DNA from: Hippopus hippopus
Taxonomy: Eukaryota; Mollusca; Bivalvia; Cardiida; Cardiidae
Direction: 5' to 3'
DNA: 64,000 nucleotides
Assembly: GCA_946811185.2 (NCBI GenBank)
Contig: OX328101.1
Coordinates: 22,738,122 to 22,802,121 of the forward strand
Part shown: piece by piece, positions 1-8,796 of the stretch
How the letters are laid out: the number at the start of each line of letters is the position of its first letter
Position numbering within the stretch: the stretch's first letter is position 1
Notes under the pieces: model-generated
The model's input: the letters and a program-made list of their open reading frames with translations, nothing else
What the model was told of the DNA's origin: nothing
Databases searched by the model: none
Translations under genes and position numbers: made by a program

Positions 1-814
1 AGCCGATTTAGTTACAATGTAAATCGCAGCGGCAACTGTACCTCCCATTATTTCCTGGAGTTTCTTTCACCAGTAGGCCCTACTTCGCACAGTGTTCTTC
101 TTAACCTACTGGCTGATTTCCCGCAAAATCATAATCGAGAAAATGACCAGGACGTACTCTGACAGAACATCATAGAAAATGGAGAGAACAACATGTGAAC
201 GAGTACCGATAATGATTAGATTACCGTTGCAGAAGAGCTAGGAGAGCGATGGATACGATCCATTAGACCTTAAACACCACGAAAACCCTTCAAAATATAG
301 CGGTCATATGTGATTCTCTGCCGATTAAAAGCACTGGGGGTATTGCACATAGTAAGTAGTGTTCCATGTATCCAGATTTAAGATAATGTTAACGCTGGAA
401 AGTGGTCTTCGCATTTAATATCTTTTTTTCTTTACATTTATAAATACTTAAATATTTTCCAGGTTTTACCAGAGCAATAAAATTTCTAAATGATACTATA
501 TACCGTGAAGATTTTCATTGTATTGGTGTGTGCTTTTTTAAACCCTCTTCTTTGGAACATGCGTTTAGCATGATGTATAAAATGTTAGTTTTTTTTCCAT
601 TCTTCTTTCTTGTTTTTCCCTGCTATGTATACTACATGTATGTATACAGTATAAAAGTGTGACCGAGATTTGTTTCCTGTCTGTCTTTTTTTTATATTAT
701 AGATCTGCATGCATTGAGAAAATGTGTCTGTAAAATGTTCTTAAAAAGTATGTGAACCAATAATCATTTTAAGTTATGATTACCACATGCTATTTGACTC
801 TGAACCAAAAAGGA

Positions 815-1070
815 CAAAATTGTTGGGCAACTGTCTTGATTTTGTGAAGAGAATCCGGGACCGTTCGCTCTAAGGCCCATTCGCAGGGGTTACATATATA
901 CATCTAAGAGAAGAGAATGCATTCTATTGCAATGAAAACCCTCAAAGTTAGCTTTGGTAAAGTCGGGATTCGAACTCACGATTTCAAGATCTAGCTTGTC
1001 GTTTGAATTATAAGATATTTATTCCACAAATTATTCATGTCGCTTGTGCTGAGGCTTTGCCATTTTCATA
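815..1070 (-). repeat. tRNA-derived SINE-like element (copy A)
   Basis: On the minus strand this block has a GTTCGAATCCC-type B-box near 962-973, as in tRNA-derived SINEs. It is related, in opposite orientation, to 48,990-49,235, and its twin in copy B is about 53,544-53,799. Shared words include the tract around GAATGCATTC and the GACATGAA / TTCATGTC end. No intact tRNA fold is visible, so it is not called as a tRNA gene. Confidence 0.5.
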
Positions 1071-1699
1071 TTATTCCTCGATTTTCGTAGCAACTACTCA
1101 AACAGATGTCTGATATATTGGTTGCCAATCCTTTTACCACTACAAATGCATGTTATATAAGCGTATACATCATATAATTTTTTTGCAAAGTTCGGTTTCC
1201 GTCATTCTACCGATGAATTTGTAAATTATTTGTATATGTGGCTTGCTAGGCAGATTACCTTTCTGGTGCTTATAAAAGCCTATCTGACAAATCTGTACAA
1301 AAGTAAATATGAAGCTACAAATGGACGAAATAATGTAAGAGCTTACGTTTTTAGCATTTAATCGAGTTCCAACATTGTGATCGAGTTACCTCTCCCCGCA
1401 AAATAGAAGTTTCAGGACCAGGCGCATCCTTTTAACTCGCCAAACAGTTCGGCAAAAAAGCCATGTGACAGCCAGCAACAGCATAAATTTTACTAGGCAC
1501 TTAAATCTTTAGAAAACATGCCCATGTTACAACGACCCTGATGGGAAAAGGCTACTGAAAAATAATCGTAAATGGCGAAAATACTGGTAGCCAGCATGTT
1601 TTTTTTACCACATTTTTCACTACCCTGTCAGAGATAAATCCCATCATCTGAACCACATTTAATTGGTAGTGCTTTCAAGTCTGAAATTGTGTCCTTTGA

Positions 1700-1928
1700 T
1701 TAACCCTTTACCAGACGACAAAATTTCAGCCTTGTCCAAATTGAAAGCATTTGCAGACGACAATTTCAGTGTAACTCAAATGGTTCAATCTTTCTTTGAC
1801 AGGGTAGAAAACATTGTGGGAAAAGGAGAAAATGCTGGTTATCAGCATTTTCTCCTTTTTCCACAATGTTTTCAATAGGCTCCTTTTCCAGGGTCGTTAA
1901 AAGTCGGTATTGTGTGGTAAAGGGTTAA
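1700..1928. mobile_element. 229-bp MITE with TTAACCCTTTACC ends
   Basis: The terminal inverted repeat starts TTAACCCTTTACC and ends GGTAAAGGGTTAA. A second, nested hairpin lies inside: a GGAGAAAATGCTG arm, then a short loop, then CAGCATTTTCTCC. The outermost TTAA may be the target duplication, as in piggyBac or Kolobok-type elements. It has no coding capacity. A degraded, inverted relative lies just upstream at about 1,530-1,700. Confidence 0.75.
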
Positions 1929-3139
1929 GAAATAACCCTTTCGTTGCCAGTTAGACTAATATGGCTTGGTTCCCTTTTTTGAGGTTTTAAAAGTGCTTTC
2001 CACCAAAACTAGGGGATTATTGTGGTCACCGTTTAGCATCTAGTATCGGACGGGGTAGATCAAAGATCGGGTTGCTATCTTTTGTGCATGTATGATCTTG
2101 ATCTACATTGGTAGATAAAGAGCCATGCTCCAGGAAATGAGGGTTTAATGCATCTCCGTGATGCATTATAACAAGCCAGTCATCACATAATTGTGGATCC
2201 ATAAAATCTATTTTGTCTTATCAACCGACTGAAACAGGAGGTAGTCCTTTGAGACACAGAAAATTTACTCACTACAAAAAGTTTCGACCCAGGTAAGCCT
2301 TCGCAGAAAGCAAACTAGCTAACTTACTAACTTCCCAGACGACAAATAAAATGTGGCTCAAATGATGGGATTTAGCTTGAAAGAGTAGAAAACACTATGG
2401 GAACAGGAGAAATACTGGTGACCAGCTTTCCTCCGCAGGTTCGCTTCAAAACGTGATCGTGCAGTAGAGGGTTAAAAAGGTATGTAATAGACCAACACGT
2501 CGCGATTACAATTCTATCAAAGGAGAGAGACAAATAATCAATTGTAATTATTGTATTTTACGAAATTAACAAGAGCATAATAATAGCATGGACTTATGGA
2601 TAAACAAGGTATGCCCTGCCTATGATCATGTCTTTGGCATATTACAAAGATTCTCATTGTTCTTTTACAATCTTTCATTATCTTTTGAATACCGGCCAGT
2701 TTATTTTGCCTAAAACTTTTTTTTTCACAAGTATTTCCAAAATTTTAGACTAATAGAATTTGAAATTACTTTCACAAGGAAGTTGGCAGAATCGTGCCAA
2801 GCCATTTTTATTAGTAACAGTTTAGGGCTAGAAACTTAACCAAACAAAGTAATGTTGAAACCCATTTGATTACATTAAATGAATTAATTTCGTTATAAAT
2901 GGGAGGCTGACTTAAATGTTCATCTCCATAGTAATACTCGGGGAACGCTAAAAATATGCATTTGTCTTTAAGTTGTAGCCTTATACATGTATTTGGAGCT
3001 CTAGAATACTTTACGTTGGGAAAAATTCCCGTCATTTATCCTGTGTTTGACGTCTGTCGTTTCATTTCTCTATTTTTGTTGTAAAATCAGCCGGTAGCTC
3101 TAAGTAACAGCTGCTAAAACAATTACGTCGACGAGTAAC

Positions 3140-3590
3140 GCGGGATTAATGAGTGTCATTAGGTTTTGTGTTGCACTAATAAAGTCAACGGCGGAGACAT
3201 TGAAAATGAAAGGAAAGCCCGAAACTTTACCGAAATGTGGAAAAACGTTTGTGTATAAATGGCATGAGAGATTCGGGAAAAACGTCGATAGGAGACGATT
3301 AAAAAACAGGTCGACCATCAGTTATGATGCCAAGGAACAAGGACGGAGTACAATAGATACGGACCGAAGATTGACAGTGAGAGTTATCGCCAAAACGCTG
3401 GACATATCCAAAAAAAAAAAAAATTGTTGTCAAAATTCTTTATCGTTACAGGTACTATGCAGAGTTTTGATGCAAGCACTAAGAAAACGCGCACGGATAT
3501 AGACCCGGAAGGAGTAATATTTACGTGAAGACAATGCGCCGGCGCACAAGACGAGATCGACACTCTTTTAAAGATGCCCGTCTACAGCCG
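3140..3590 (+). pseudogene. mariner/Tc1-family transposase remnant (copy A)
   Basis: The frame from 3,149 reads like the N-terminal HTH part of a mariner transposase: a RFCV...STAETL segment, a F.YKWHERF segment and a DRRLTVR.IA..L.IS segment. The catalytic core is mostly gone. After a jump, a different frame at about 3,530-3,550 gives DNAPAHKT, resembling the mariner motif around the second catalytic Asp. A 13-base A run at 3,409-3,421 shifts the frame compared with copy B, so the gene is dead. Clear TIRs were not found. Confidence 0.75.
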
Positions 3591-4298
3591 GTGAGCAAAA
3601 ACGCTTTTAAATTTCAAACAATTTAGAATGGAACAGAAATCAGTCCTTTGTGTAAACATGGATAAATTACTGACATATATGGTGTAATTGAAAAAAAGAA
3701 ACACATTGGTCAGAAGAAAACTGGCTGACGATCGAAGTTGTAAACAATGGCGGTGCGTCACGGAAATTTATCGTTGGTTTCCGCCTAGAGTCGGATACGG
3801 TGTAATTTGCATATAGGTCGCGACCTCCGTCTGAAAATCGAGGCTGCAACAGAGAAGCCTCCATTTTCCTTTGTTTACCTCATTAGACGCAGGGCGAAGG
3901 TCAAATATAGTCACGTGACAGAATGCATGATCATCATACGAATCTACCCGAGTGTATAACGGATATATCGAAAATCTTCGATTCACAAACCGGAAATGAC
4001 GAGTCTGTTTACATGGAAGACCGCAACTCAGCGAAATGAATTTTCTATCGACCGTAATCTAAGCAACCTCGTAACCGTCAGGCGCAATATTTGGCATGAA
4101 GATATAAGAATGACTATAGTTTGATAAAATAAAGACAAAATGAATTAAAACTGGCTGAAAATGAGTATAAGGGCTTCTTTAAATAGGCCTGCTTGGGTTC
4201 GAGTTGTTAGAATACCTGCCAAACATTTTCTTTTTCTAAACATATACCAACTTAACCGTCTAATTTTGAAGTTGTCAATGAACTCAAAAGTAAACAAA

Positions 4299-4304
4299 AA
4301 CGTT
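4299..4304. repeat. Target site duplication AACGTT, left
   Basis: AACGTT immediately precedes the first element base. It is repeated at 19,428-19,433 and is present once in the empty allele at 57,026-57,031. A 6-bp duplication is the known hallmark of Maverick/Polinton integration. Confidence 0.95.
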
Positions 4305-4313
4305 AGTAGTATA

Positions 4314-4366
4314 GGAGGGTCGTCTAGACCCCTGCCAGGCCAGGGCAGGGGTCTAGACGACCCTCC
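4314..4366. repeat. Terminal palindrome, left end
   Basis: Two perfect 23-bp arms (4,314-4,336 and 4,344-4,366, beginning GGAGGGTCGTCTAGACCCC) flank a 7-nt spacer AGGCCAG. They start nine bases inside the element end. This can fold into a hairpin of the kind seen at ends of parvovirus-like genomes. Polintons are not generally known for such terminal hairpins, so a role in end recognition or terminal-protein priming is only an inference. Confidence 0.9.
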
Positions 4367-4624
4367 CTGAGTGCCGTACATCACCACCCCTGAAAGAAAA
4401 TTTGTCCTATTCTACCACCCTGAAAGAATTTATCCCTTGCAAAAGTTCACAAAAGGTCCGAAAAGGTGCGAGTAAGCGATAAAGTCCGAGATTCCGCATG
4501 AAAATGTTACTATAAATAGAATCATAGCATTCAAAATGGCGGCCTTGTGACTGACAGTCTGGGTAAAAATCCACCCAAAGAGACTACCCTGAGTGGATTT
4601 TTCTGCAAAAAAGGCAAAAGGGGG

Positions 4625-5150
4625 GGAGCATTGAGTTGGACTTAGTTTTTTCTTCACCTATGTATGATTTTTCTTTCTAAATGCCTGAACATTGAGTTGG
4701 ACTTAGTTTTTTTCACCCTATGGATGATTTTTTCTCTTTCTAAATGCCTGATCACTGAGTTGGACTTAGTTTTTTTACCCTATGAATGATTTTCTCTCTT
4801 TCTAAAAGCCTGACCATTGAGTTGGACTTAGACTTTTTTCTACATCTCTATCAATGATTTCTCTTTTCTAAAAGGAATTTATCCCTATATCACTGAGTTG
4901 GACTTAGCTTTTTCTTCATCTATGTATGATTTTTTCTTTCTAAATGTCTGAGCACTGAGTTGTACTTAGTTTTTTCTTCACCTATGTATGATTTTTTCTC
5001 TTTCTAATTGCCTGGACATTGAGTTGGACTTAGTTTTTTCACCCTATGGATGATTTTTTCTCTTTCTAAATGCCTGGACATTGAGTTGGACTTAGTTTTT
5101 TCTTCACCTATGTATGATTCTTACTCTTTGGAGTGTAACTCTTTGGAGTG
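4625..5150. repeat. 62-bp tandem array, left arm
   Basis: About eight units of roughly 60-65 bp, each with the core GAGTTGGACTTAGTTTTTTC followed by CCTATG.ATGATTTT and a CTTTCTAAA.GCCTG end. It lies between the unique terminal segment and the stem-loop array. Open frames crossing it are repeat artefacts. Confidence 0.9.
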
Positions 5151-5159
5151 TAACTCTTC

Positions 5160-6010
5160 TAAAAGAAAGAAGTTTGACAATTTGAAGAAATGACAATTTT
5201 GAAGAAAGATAGAACTTTCGTGGTAATGGTTAGTCCTGAAAAGGACTGTTAGGTTAGCTCTGAAAAAGAGCTGTGACAATTTGAAGAAATGACAACTTGA
5301 AGATAGAACTTTCGTCTGACAGCTTGAAAATAGAACTTTCGTCTGGTATCTTGAAGATAGATCTTTCGTGGTAATGGTTAGTCCTGAAAAGGACTGTTGG
5401 GTTAGCTCTGAAAAAGAGCTGTGACAATTTGAAGAAATGACAACTTGAAGATAGAACTTTCGTCTGACAGCTTGAAAATAGAACTTTCGTCTGGTATCTT
5501 GAAGATAGATCTTTCGTGGTAATGGTTAGTCCTGAAAAGGACTGTTGGGTTAGCTCTGAAAAGAGCTGTGACAATTTGAAGAAATGACAACTTGAAGATA
5601 GAACTTTCGTCTGACAGCTTGAAGGTAGAACTTTCGTCTGACATCTTGAAGATAGATCTTTCGTGGTAATGGTTAGTCCTGAAAAGGACTGTTGGGTTAG
5701 CTCTGAAAAGAGCTGTGACAATTTGAAGAAATGACAACTTGAAGATAGAACTTTCGTCTGACAGCTTGAAGATAGAACTTTCGTCTGACATCTTGAAGAT
5801 AGATCTTTCGTGGTAGATGGTTAGTCCTGAAAAGGACTGTTGGGTTAGCTCTGAAAAGAGCTGTGACAATTTGAAGAAATGACAACTTGAAGATAGAACT
5901 TTCGTCTGACAGCTTGAAGGTAGAACTTTCGTCTGACAATTTGAAGAAATGACAATTTGAAGAAAAGATAGAACTTACGTCTGACAATTTGAAGAAAGGT
6001 AGATCTTCCG
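5160..6010 (-). repeat. Tandem array of histone-type stem-loop plus GAAAGA units, left arm
   Basis: About five units with a period near 147 bp, read on the minus strand. Each has two 6-bp stems with a UUUC loop (AGCUCU/AGAGCU, then AGUCCU/AGGACU), an AACCA-type flank, ACGAAAGATC, and several GAAAGTTCTA.CTTCAAG half-units. Stems lie for example at 5,847-5,862 and 5,823-5,838; one unit near 5,250 has a 5-nt loop. The array lies downstream of the 75-aa gene, as repeated 3'-end signals would. Confidence 0.85.
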
Positions 6011-6022
6011 TGGTAGATGGTT

Positions 6023-6064
6023 AGCCCTGAAAAGGGCTGTTGGGGTGGTCCTAAAAAAAGGACC
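6023..6064 (-). terminator. Histone-type stem-loops after the left 75-aa gene
   Basis: Minus strand: first a GGTCCT/AGGACC stem with a 6-T loop and ACCCC flank (6,047-6,064), then AGCCCT-TTTC-AGGGCT at 6,023-6,038 with an AACCA flank and CGGAAGATC 13 nt later. Confidence 0.75.
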
Positions 6065-6083
6065 TGGTTTGGAGGTTGTGTTT

Positions 6084-6311
6084 TTAAGCACAACCTCCAA
6101 CCTTCCTGCACGCCGGACAGCTACTTGCAGCCCTCCTCTTCAGCCTTTTTAGTTGCTGCTCGTCCAAGGCGAAGTCCAACGAGAACGGTGGCTCGTTGTC
6201 ACTATCCCAGCACTCGGTCTGGGGCACGACTAACTCCTTCTTCTTCTTTTTTTCTTTGGATGCCAGCTGGGCTAGTTTGGAAAAACTCATCTCTCTCAAC
6301 GTACACTCCAT
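6084..6311 (-). CDS. 75-aa arm-encoded basic/acidic protein with C-terminal CPxC (left copy)
   Basis: Not a family I recognise. The ATG at 6,311 sits about 55 bp downstream of a TATA box (6,362-6,370, minus) and a TGACGTCA site (6,400-6,407). The protein has a lysine run (KEKKKKK) at about 19-25, a possible nuclear signal. An acidic, hydrophobic middle (ECWDSDNEPPFSLDF) and a basic stretch follow. It ends in CPACRKVGGC, which could bind zinc with a partner. The product is identical to the right-arm copy, so the gene is present twice per element. The stop codon lies in a 10-bp hairpin and is followed by two stem-loops. A small regulatory protein is a guess. The longer antisense frame over it is rejected. 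Confidence 0.7.
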   Translation of the reverse strand: MECTLREMSFSKLAQLASKEKKKKKELVVPQTECWDSDNEPPFSLDFALDEQQLKRLKRRAASSCPACRKVGGCA

Positions 6312-6349
6312 GTTGCAGCAACTTGAAGAGAATGAATGATGTGCGGGAA

Positions 6350-6524
6350 AATACCGCTGGGTTTTATAGCTTTTCAGACGGATTGAACTAGTTGACCCAT
6401 GACGTCATTTTCTCCTATGTTTTTCCCGCGTCGGCGTTTCATGCTGTTTTGGCTCCAAAATTAATGTTATCCAATCAGAATTATCGTTGTTTTTTCTAAT
6501 ACTAAATGTTTTATTGTTGACCAA
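6350..6524 (-). promoter_or_regulatory. Class I promoter of the left 75-aa gene
   Basis: Reading on the minus strand: inverted CCAAT (ATTGG) near 6,470, the GACGCGGGAAAAACATAGG block, TGACGTCA at 6,400-6,407, TCAACTAGTTCAATCC, and GCTATAAAA at 6,362-6,370. The same order and spacing precede three other small genes. CCAAT, CRE/ATF and TATA sites are known promoter parts in animal cells. Confidence 0.75.
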
Positions 6525-6747
6525 GCCGCGTCGGTGTTTCATGCTGTTTTGGCTCCAAATTAATGTTGTCCAATCAGAATCAACGTTTTATTTCTAATAC
6601 TAAATGTTTTATTGTTGACCAACGCGTGGCTTTGTTGCATTTTTTGTTGTTCGGGGGGTTAGAAAAGAACTAGAGTTTGACTATTCTACGACTTTTTTTT
6701 TAATTGTAAATCTTTTGAGTTTTTGACAATTTTAAAAAAGATAGAAC

Positions 6748-6780
6748 TTTCGTGTTAGATGGTTAGCGCTGAAAAGGGCT
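6748..6780 (-). terminator. Histone-type stem-loop after the 76-aa gene (one mismatch)
   Basis: Minus strand AGCCCT-TTTC-AGCGCT at 6,765-6,780 (one C/C mismatch), AACCA flank, then CGAAAG. Its twin after the 88-aa gene pairs perfectly, so this one is decaying. Confidence 0.65.
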
Positions 6781-6812
6781 GTTTTGTTTTTGGAGGCTAT
6801 GTTTTTCCACTT

Positions 6813-7043
6813 CTAATGGCAACACCCGAAATTCACTTGGCAAATGGCTAAGATGATGTCAGGCGTTGTCTTTAAAAATAGTTGAAGTAATCTTTCGCTG
6901 AGATCTTTGTAGGGCTGTGTTATAGGTTGTAGTTGGTTTTGTTCCTCCTCTCCTACGAAGTGAGTGTTTAGTTGTAATAACTGTTGACCTGCATTTAGAT
7001 ATTCTTGGAGAGTTTCACGTAGTTGATAATTTATCTCCTCCAT
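6813..7043 (-). CDS. 76-aa helical protein, shortened paralogue of the 88-aa gene
   Basis: Unrecognised family. Starts at the ATG at 7,043, 91 bp downstream of a TATA box at 7,134-7,140 (minus); upstream non-ATG extension of the frame is ignored. Residues 1-58 look helical and amphipathic (MEEINYQLRETLQEYLNAG...). It ends ICQVNFGCCH. Compared with the 88-aa gene at 15,414 it lacks 12 residues that include the first Cys of a CPIC pair, so a metal site present in the paralogue is probably lost here. It has the class II promoter shared with the 220- and 88-aa genes, and a stem-loop with one mismatch 33 nt after the stop. It lies in the inner inverted repeat. Confidence 0.65.
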   Translation of the reverse strand: MEEINYQLRETLQEYLNAGQQLLQLNTHFVGEEEQNQLQPITQPYKDLSERLLQLFLKTTPDIILAICQVNFGCCH

Positions 7044-7059
7044 ATTGATACTGCTTCCG

Positions 7060-7200
7060 AATATTGACACTGCTTCCGAAGTGATCGTTAGCTGAGAGCC
7101 AAAAAATGGTGAATGTATGAAAATAACGCTGGGCTTTATACGTTTACAGAGGTTTGAAATTTTTAAAGAGCTCGGGTCTGGCAGAAACCACATACATTTT
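7060..7200 (-). promoter_or_regulatory. Class II promoter of the 76-aa gene
   Basis: Minus strand: GAGCTCTTTAAAAATTTCAA, then ACGTATAAAG (TATAAA at 7,134-7,140), then an AGCGTTATTTTCATACA start region and a leader with GCTAACGATCACTT. No TGACGTCA. The same module drives the 220- and 88-aa genes. Confidence 0.65.
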
Positions 7201-7547
7201 TTCCATGCTGCGTTTCATGCTAATATAGCAAAAAAAGTTATGAGACGATGTATGGAAAAAATGTAGACAGAACAAGTCTTTGGGGAAAAACAGAATGAAG
7301 AGCTCTATTGTTTTTGAACTTTTATTTATTGAACTTTTATTTATTGAAAAGAACTAAACAATGAAACATTTTTTTGCAAAGCATCATAAAAAAATTTCTT
7401 GACAATGAAAAAATTTCTTGACAATGAAAAAATCACAAGGAAACATTTTTTTACAATACAGCATAAAAACAGAATTATTCGCAAAACAGTATATAACAAA
7501 TTTTTACAATGCAAATTTCGCAAATACCACGAGTTTCATATTTGTTT

Positions 7548-8210
7548 TCATATTCCTACCGTTTTGTTGTTTTTTCTTGGTTGTTTTCGCTCTGTCTTTG
7601 GTTTTTTCGGGATCTTGAAATCAACGTGATTATCAATGTTTTTCCCGTATTTACCCTGGCCTGTCAATATTGGTGTAGTTGGTCTTTGATGAACTCGCTG
7701 TTTCTTGTAGAGATGGCTAGCATCTTCCTCAGATTTCCGTTTTGTTGTTTTTCTTGGTTGTTTTTCCTCTGGTTGTTTTTTCTTTGGTTGATTTTTCTTC
7801 ACAACACTTACGATAGAGTCCACTAACTTGTGAAGATTGGATTTATCAAAGTCGAACTCCACAGGGATCTTCACAGGAGTTGTTGAAATGCACTGATCCT
7901 GTTGACGTAGTACCTCGATATTTCTACTGAGCTGCTCAGTACTTGTGCTTAAAGTTTTAATTTCCTCCAAATGTCTGTTTAAAGTCTCCAGCTGATCTAT
8001 GATTCGGATCATCATGCTATCTTGTTTCAAATTTAGCTGCTTTACCTCTTCATAAATGTTGTCAAACACCGTCGCTGGAATGATGGTTGTCGAATTTAAC
8101 TCCGGTGGTGGATTGATGATTGTCGAATTTATAACTGATGAAAGAACGTCTCCATTCTTTTCCGCTGGTGGAAAATCGCCCAAGTTGATTTCATCTAAGT
8201 TGTGCTTCAT
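7548..8210 (-). CDS. 220-aa coiled-coil protein with lysine-rich tail
   Basis: Not recognised. The first ATG is at 8,210; the frame is open farther upstream only from a TTG. Residues about 60-110 form a coiled-coil-like segment (EEVKQLNLKQDSMMIRI... with heptad Leu/Ile). From about residue 135 the chain is very basic (KKNQPKKKQ, KTTKRKSEED, KKPKTERKQ), suggesting DNA binding or nuclear entry. Promoter and leader are class II, like the 76- and 88-aa genes. The last codons and the stop lie inside sequence that matches, in another frame, the end of the 218-aa gene, so the C-terminus was probably set by an inverted-repeat junction at about 7,556. The 3' UTR has AATAAA signals at 7,318-7,345 and no stem-loop before them. 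Confidence 0.7.
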   Translation of the reverse strand: MKHNLDEINLGDFPPAEKNGDVLSSVINSTIINPPPELNSTTIIPATVFDNIYEEVKQLNLKQDSMMIRIIDQLETLNRHLEEIKTLSTSTEQLSRNIEVLRQQDQCISTTPVKIPVEFDFDKSNLHKLVDSIVSVVKKNQPKKKQPEEKQPRKTTKRKSEEDASHLYKKQRVHQRPTTPILTGQGKYGKNIDNHVDFKIPKKPKTERKQPRKNNKTVGI

Positions 8211-8360
8211 ATTGAAACTGCCTCTGAATATTGATACTGTTTGCAAAGTGATCGTTAGCTGAGAATCAAAGAAATGGTGTTTGGTATAAAATAACGCTGA
8301 GTTTTTATACGTTTACAAAGGATTGAAATTTTTAAAGAGCTCGGACCTGACGGAAAACAC
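8211..8360 (-). promoter_or_regulatory. Class II promoter of the 220-aa gene
   Basis: Minus strand: GGTCCGAGCTCTTTAAAAAT, ACGTATAAAAAC (TATA at 8,303-8,309), and the leader GCTAACGATCACTT and CAATATTC, shared with the 76- and 88-aa genes although the proteins are unrelated. Confidence 0.65.
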
Positions 8361-8424
8361 CAGGATTGAACTGTGTGACACCGAATTAGGAGTGGTAAAA
8401 AACACCAATATAACTATCGATTTA

Positions 8425-8558
8425 ATTGGACAATGTTAATGAAACGCCGACGCGGGAAAAACATAGGAGAAAATGACGTCATGGGTCAACTAGTTCAATC
8501 CTCGTGTAAAGCTATAAAGCCACAGTGATATTTTACATAAAATCATATTTGTTCCAGA
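8425..8558 (+). promoter_or_regulatory. Class I promoter of the 68-aa gene
   Basis: Class I block: CGCCGACGCGGGAAAAACAT, TGACGTCA at 8,474-8,481, ACTAGTTCAATCC and GCTATAAAG at 8,511-8,519. It lies back to back with the class II promoter of the 220-aa gene, which starts at about 8,360 on the other strand. Confidence 0.75.
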
Positions 8559-8765
8559 ATGGTTCGAATTCTTGTATGCCCTCACTGTGCAAGCAGATGT
8601 CTGATAGAGTGTGGAAAATGTTTTACCATACTTGAGTATCTTGGACAGAAGCATAACTGTCCAGATACAGATGAAGGATTTTACGATGATGATGAAGGTT
8701 CATCGACTTGTTGCGAACACTGTGGGTGTGAAATCATCCCGGTGGATCGGACGGAGGAGTCGTAG
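8559..8765 (+). CDS. 68-aa Cys-rich zinc-ribbon-like protein
   Basis: Unrecognised. The ATG at 8,559 follows a complete class I promoter (TGACGTCA 8,474-8,481; GCTATAAAG 8,511-8,519). It has 10 Cys and 2 His in 68 residues: CPHC at 7-10, then C14, C18, C21, H32, C34, and CCEHCGC at 51-57. Two CxxC-type knuckles separated by an acidic segment (DTDEGFYDDDEG) suggest a small zinc ribbon acting in protein contacts. A perfect stem-loop follows the stop by 31 nt, with GAAAGATC 11 nt later. It is tail-to-tail with the 280-aa gene. Confidence 0.7.
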   Translation: MVRILVCPHCASRCLIECGKCFTILEYLGQKHNCPDTDEGFYDDDEGSSTCCEHCGCEIIPVDRTEES

Positions 8766-8796
8766 AGCTGAATGTCAATGTGAGATCCTTTTAAAA

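Larger units (their letters stand above)
1..4304. repeat. Large duplication, copy A, left part
   Basis: This block matches 52,737-57,031 almost base for base, with scattered single-base differences and small indels. It begins before the window. It carries a SINE-like element, a 229-bp MITE and a mariner remnant, all of which recur at the matching positions in copy B. Apart from those it shows no gene; short open frames are not supported. The match is interrupted exactly at the Polinton-like insertion. It could be a recent segmental duplication or two haplotypes joined in the assembly. Confidence 0.95.
4305..6524. repeat. Left long terminal inverted repeat (about 2.2 kb)
   Basis: Inverted match of 17,312-19,427. 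The outer 300 bp and the 75-aa gene block are nearly identical to the right arm; the tandem arrays differ in copy number. Order from the end: terminal palindrome, about 240 bp of unique sequence, 62-bp tandem units, stem-loop array, 75-aa gene and its promoter. At about 6,524 the sequence switches to a second promoter module, where the left arm appears to have lost two genes that the right arm keeps. Confidence 0.9.
6720..7556. repeat. Inner inverted repeat, left arm
   Basis: Inverted, more diverged match of 14,749-15,790. It spans the 76-aa gene, its promoter, the AATAAA region and the last bases of the 218-aa gene. The inner edge falls at the end of the 220-aa gene. With the outer arms it forms what looks like one long ancestral inverted repeat, later changed by deletion and divergence. 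Confidence 0.8.

Noticed and set aside
950..1000. tRNA gene from the GTTCGAATCCC-like B-box
   Set aside because: No cloverleaf or A-box can be laid out, and the block is repeated as a SINE-like element.
4625..5150. CRISPR-like regular repeats
   Set aside because: Units are contiguous diverged tandem copies without unique spacers, in an animal genome, with an inverted twin array.
5254..6111. Several long overlapping minus-strand frames with repeated SFSGL..., FKLSDESS-like peptides (also 17,723-18,137 plus)
   Set aside because: They are translations of the about 147-bp stem-loop array in several frames; unit length and content explain them and no promoter drives them specifically.
6017..6391. 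124-codon frame on plus strand, and its twin at 17,443-17,817 on minus
   Set aside because: Antisense to the 75-aa gene, which has the promoter, start context and 3' signals. The frame is open because it runs through the same conserved arm.
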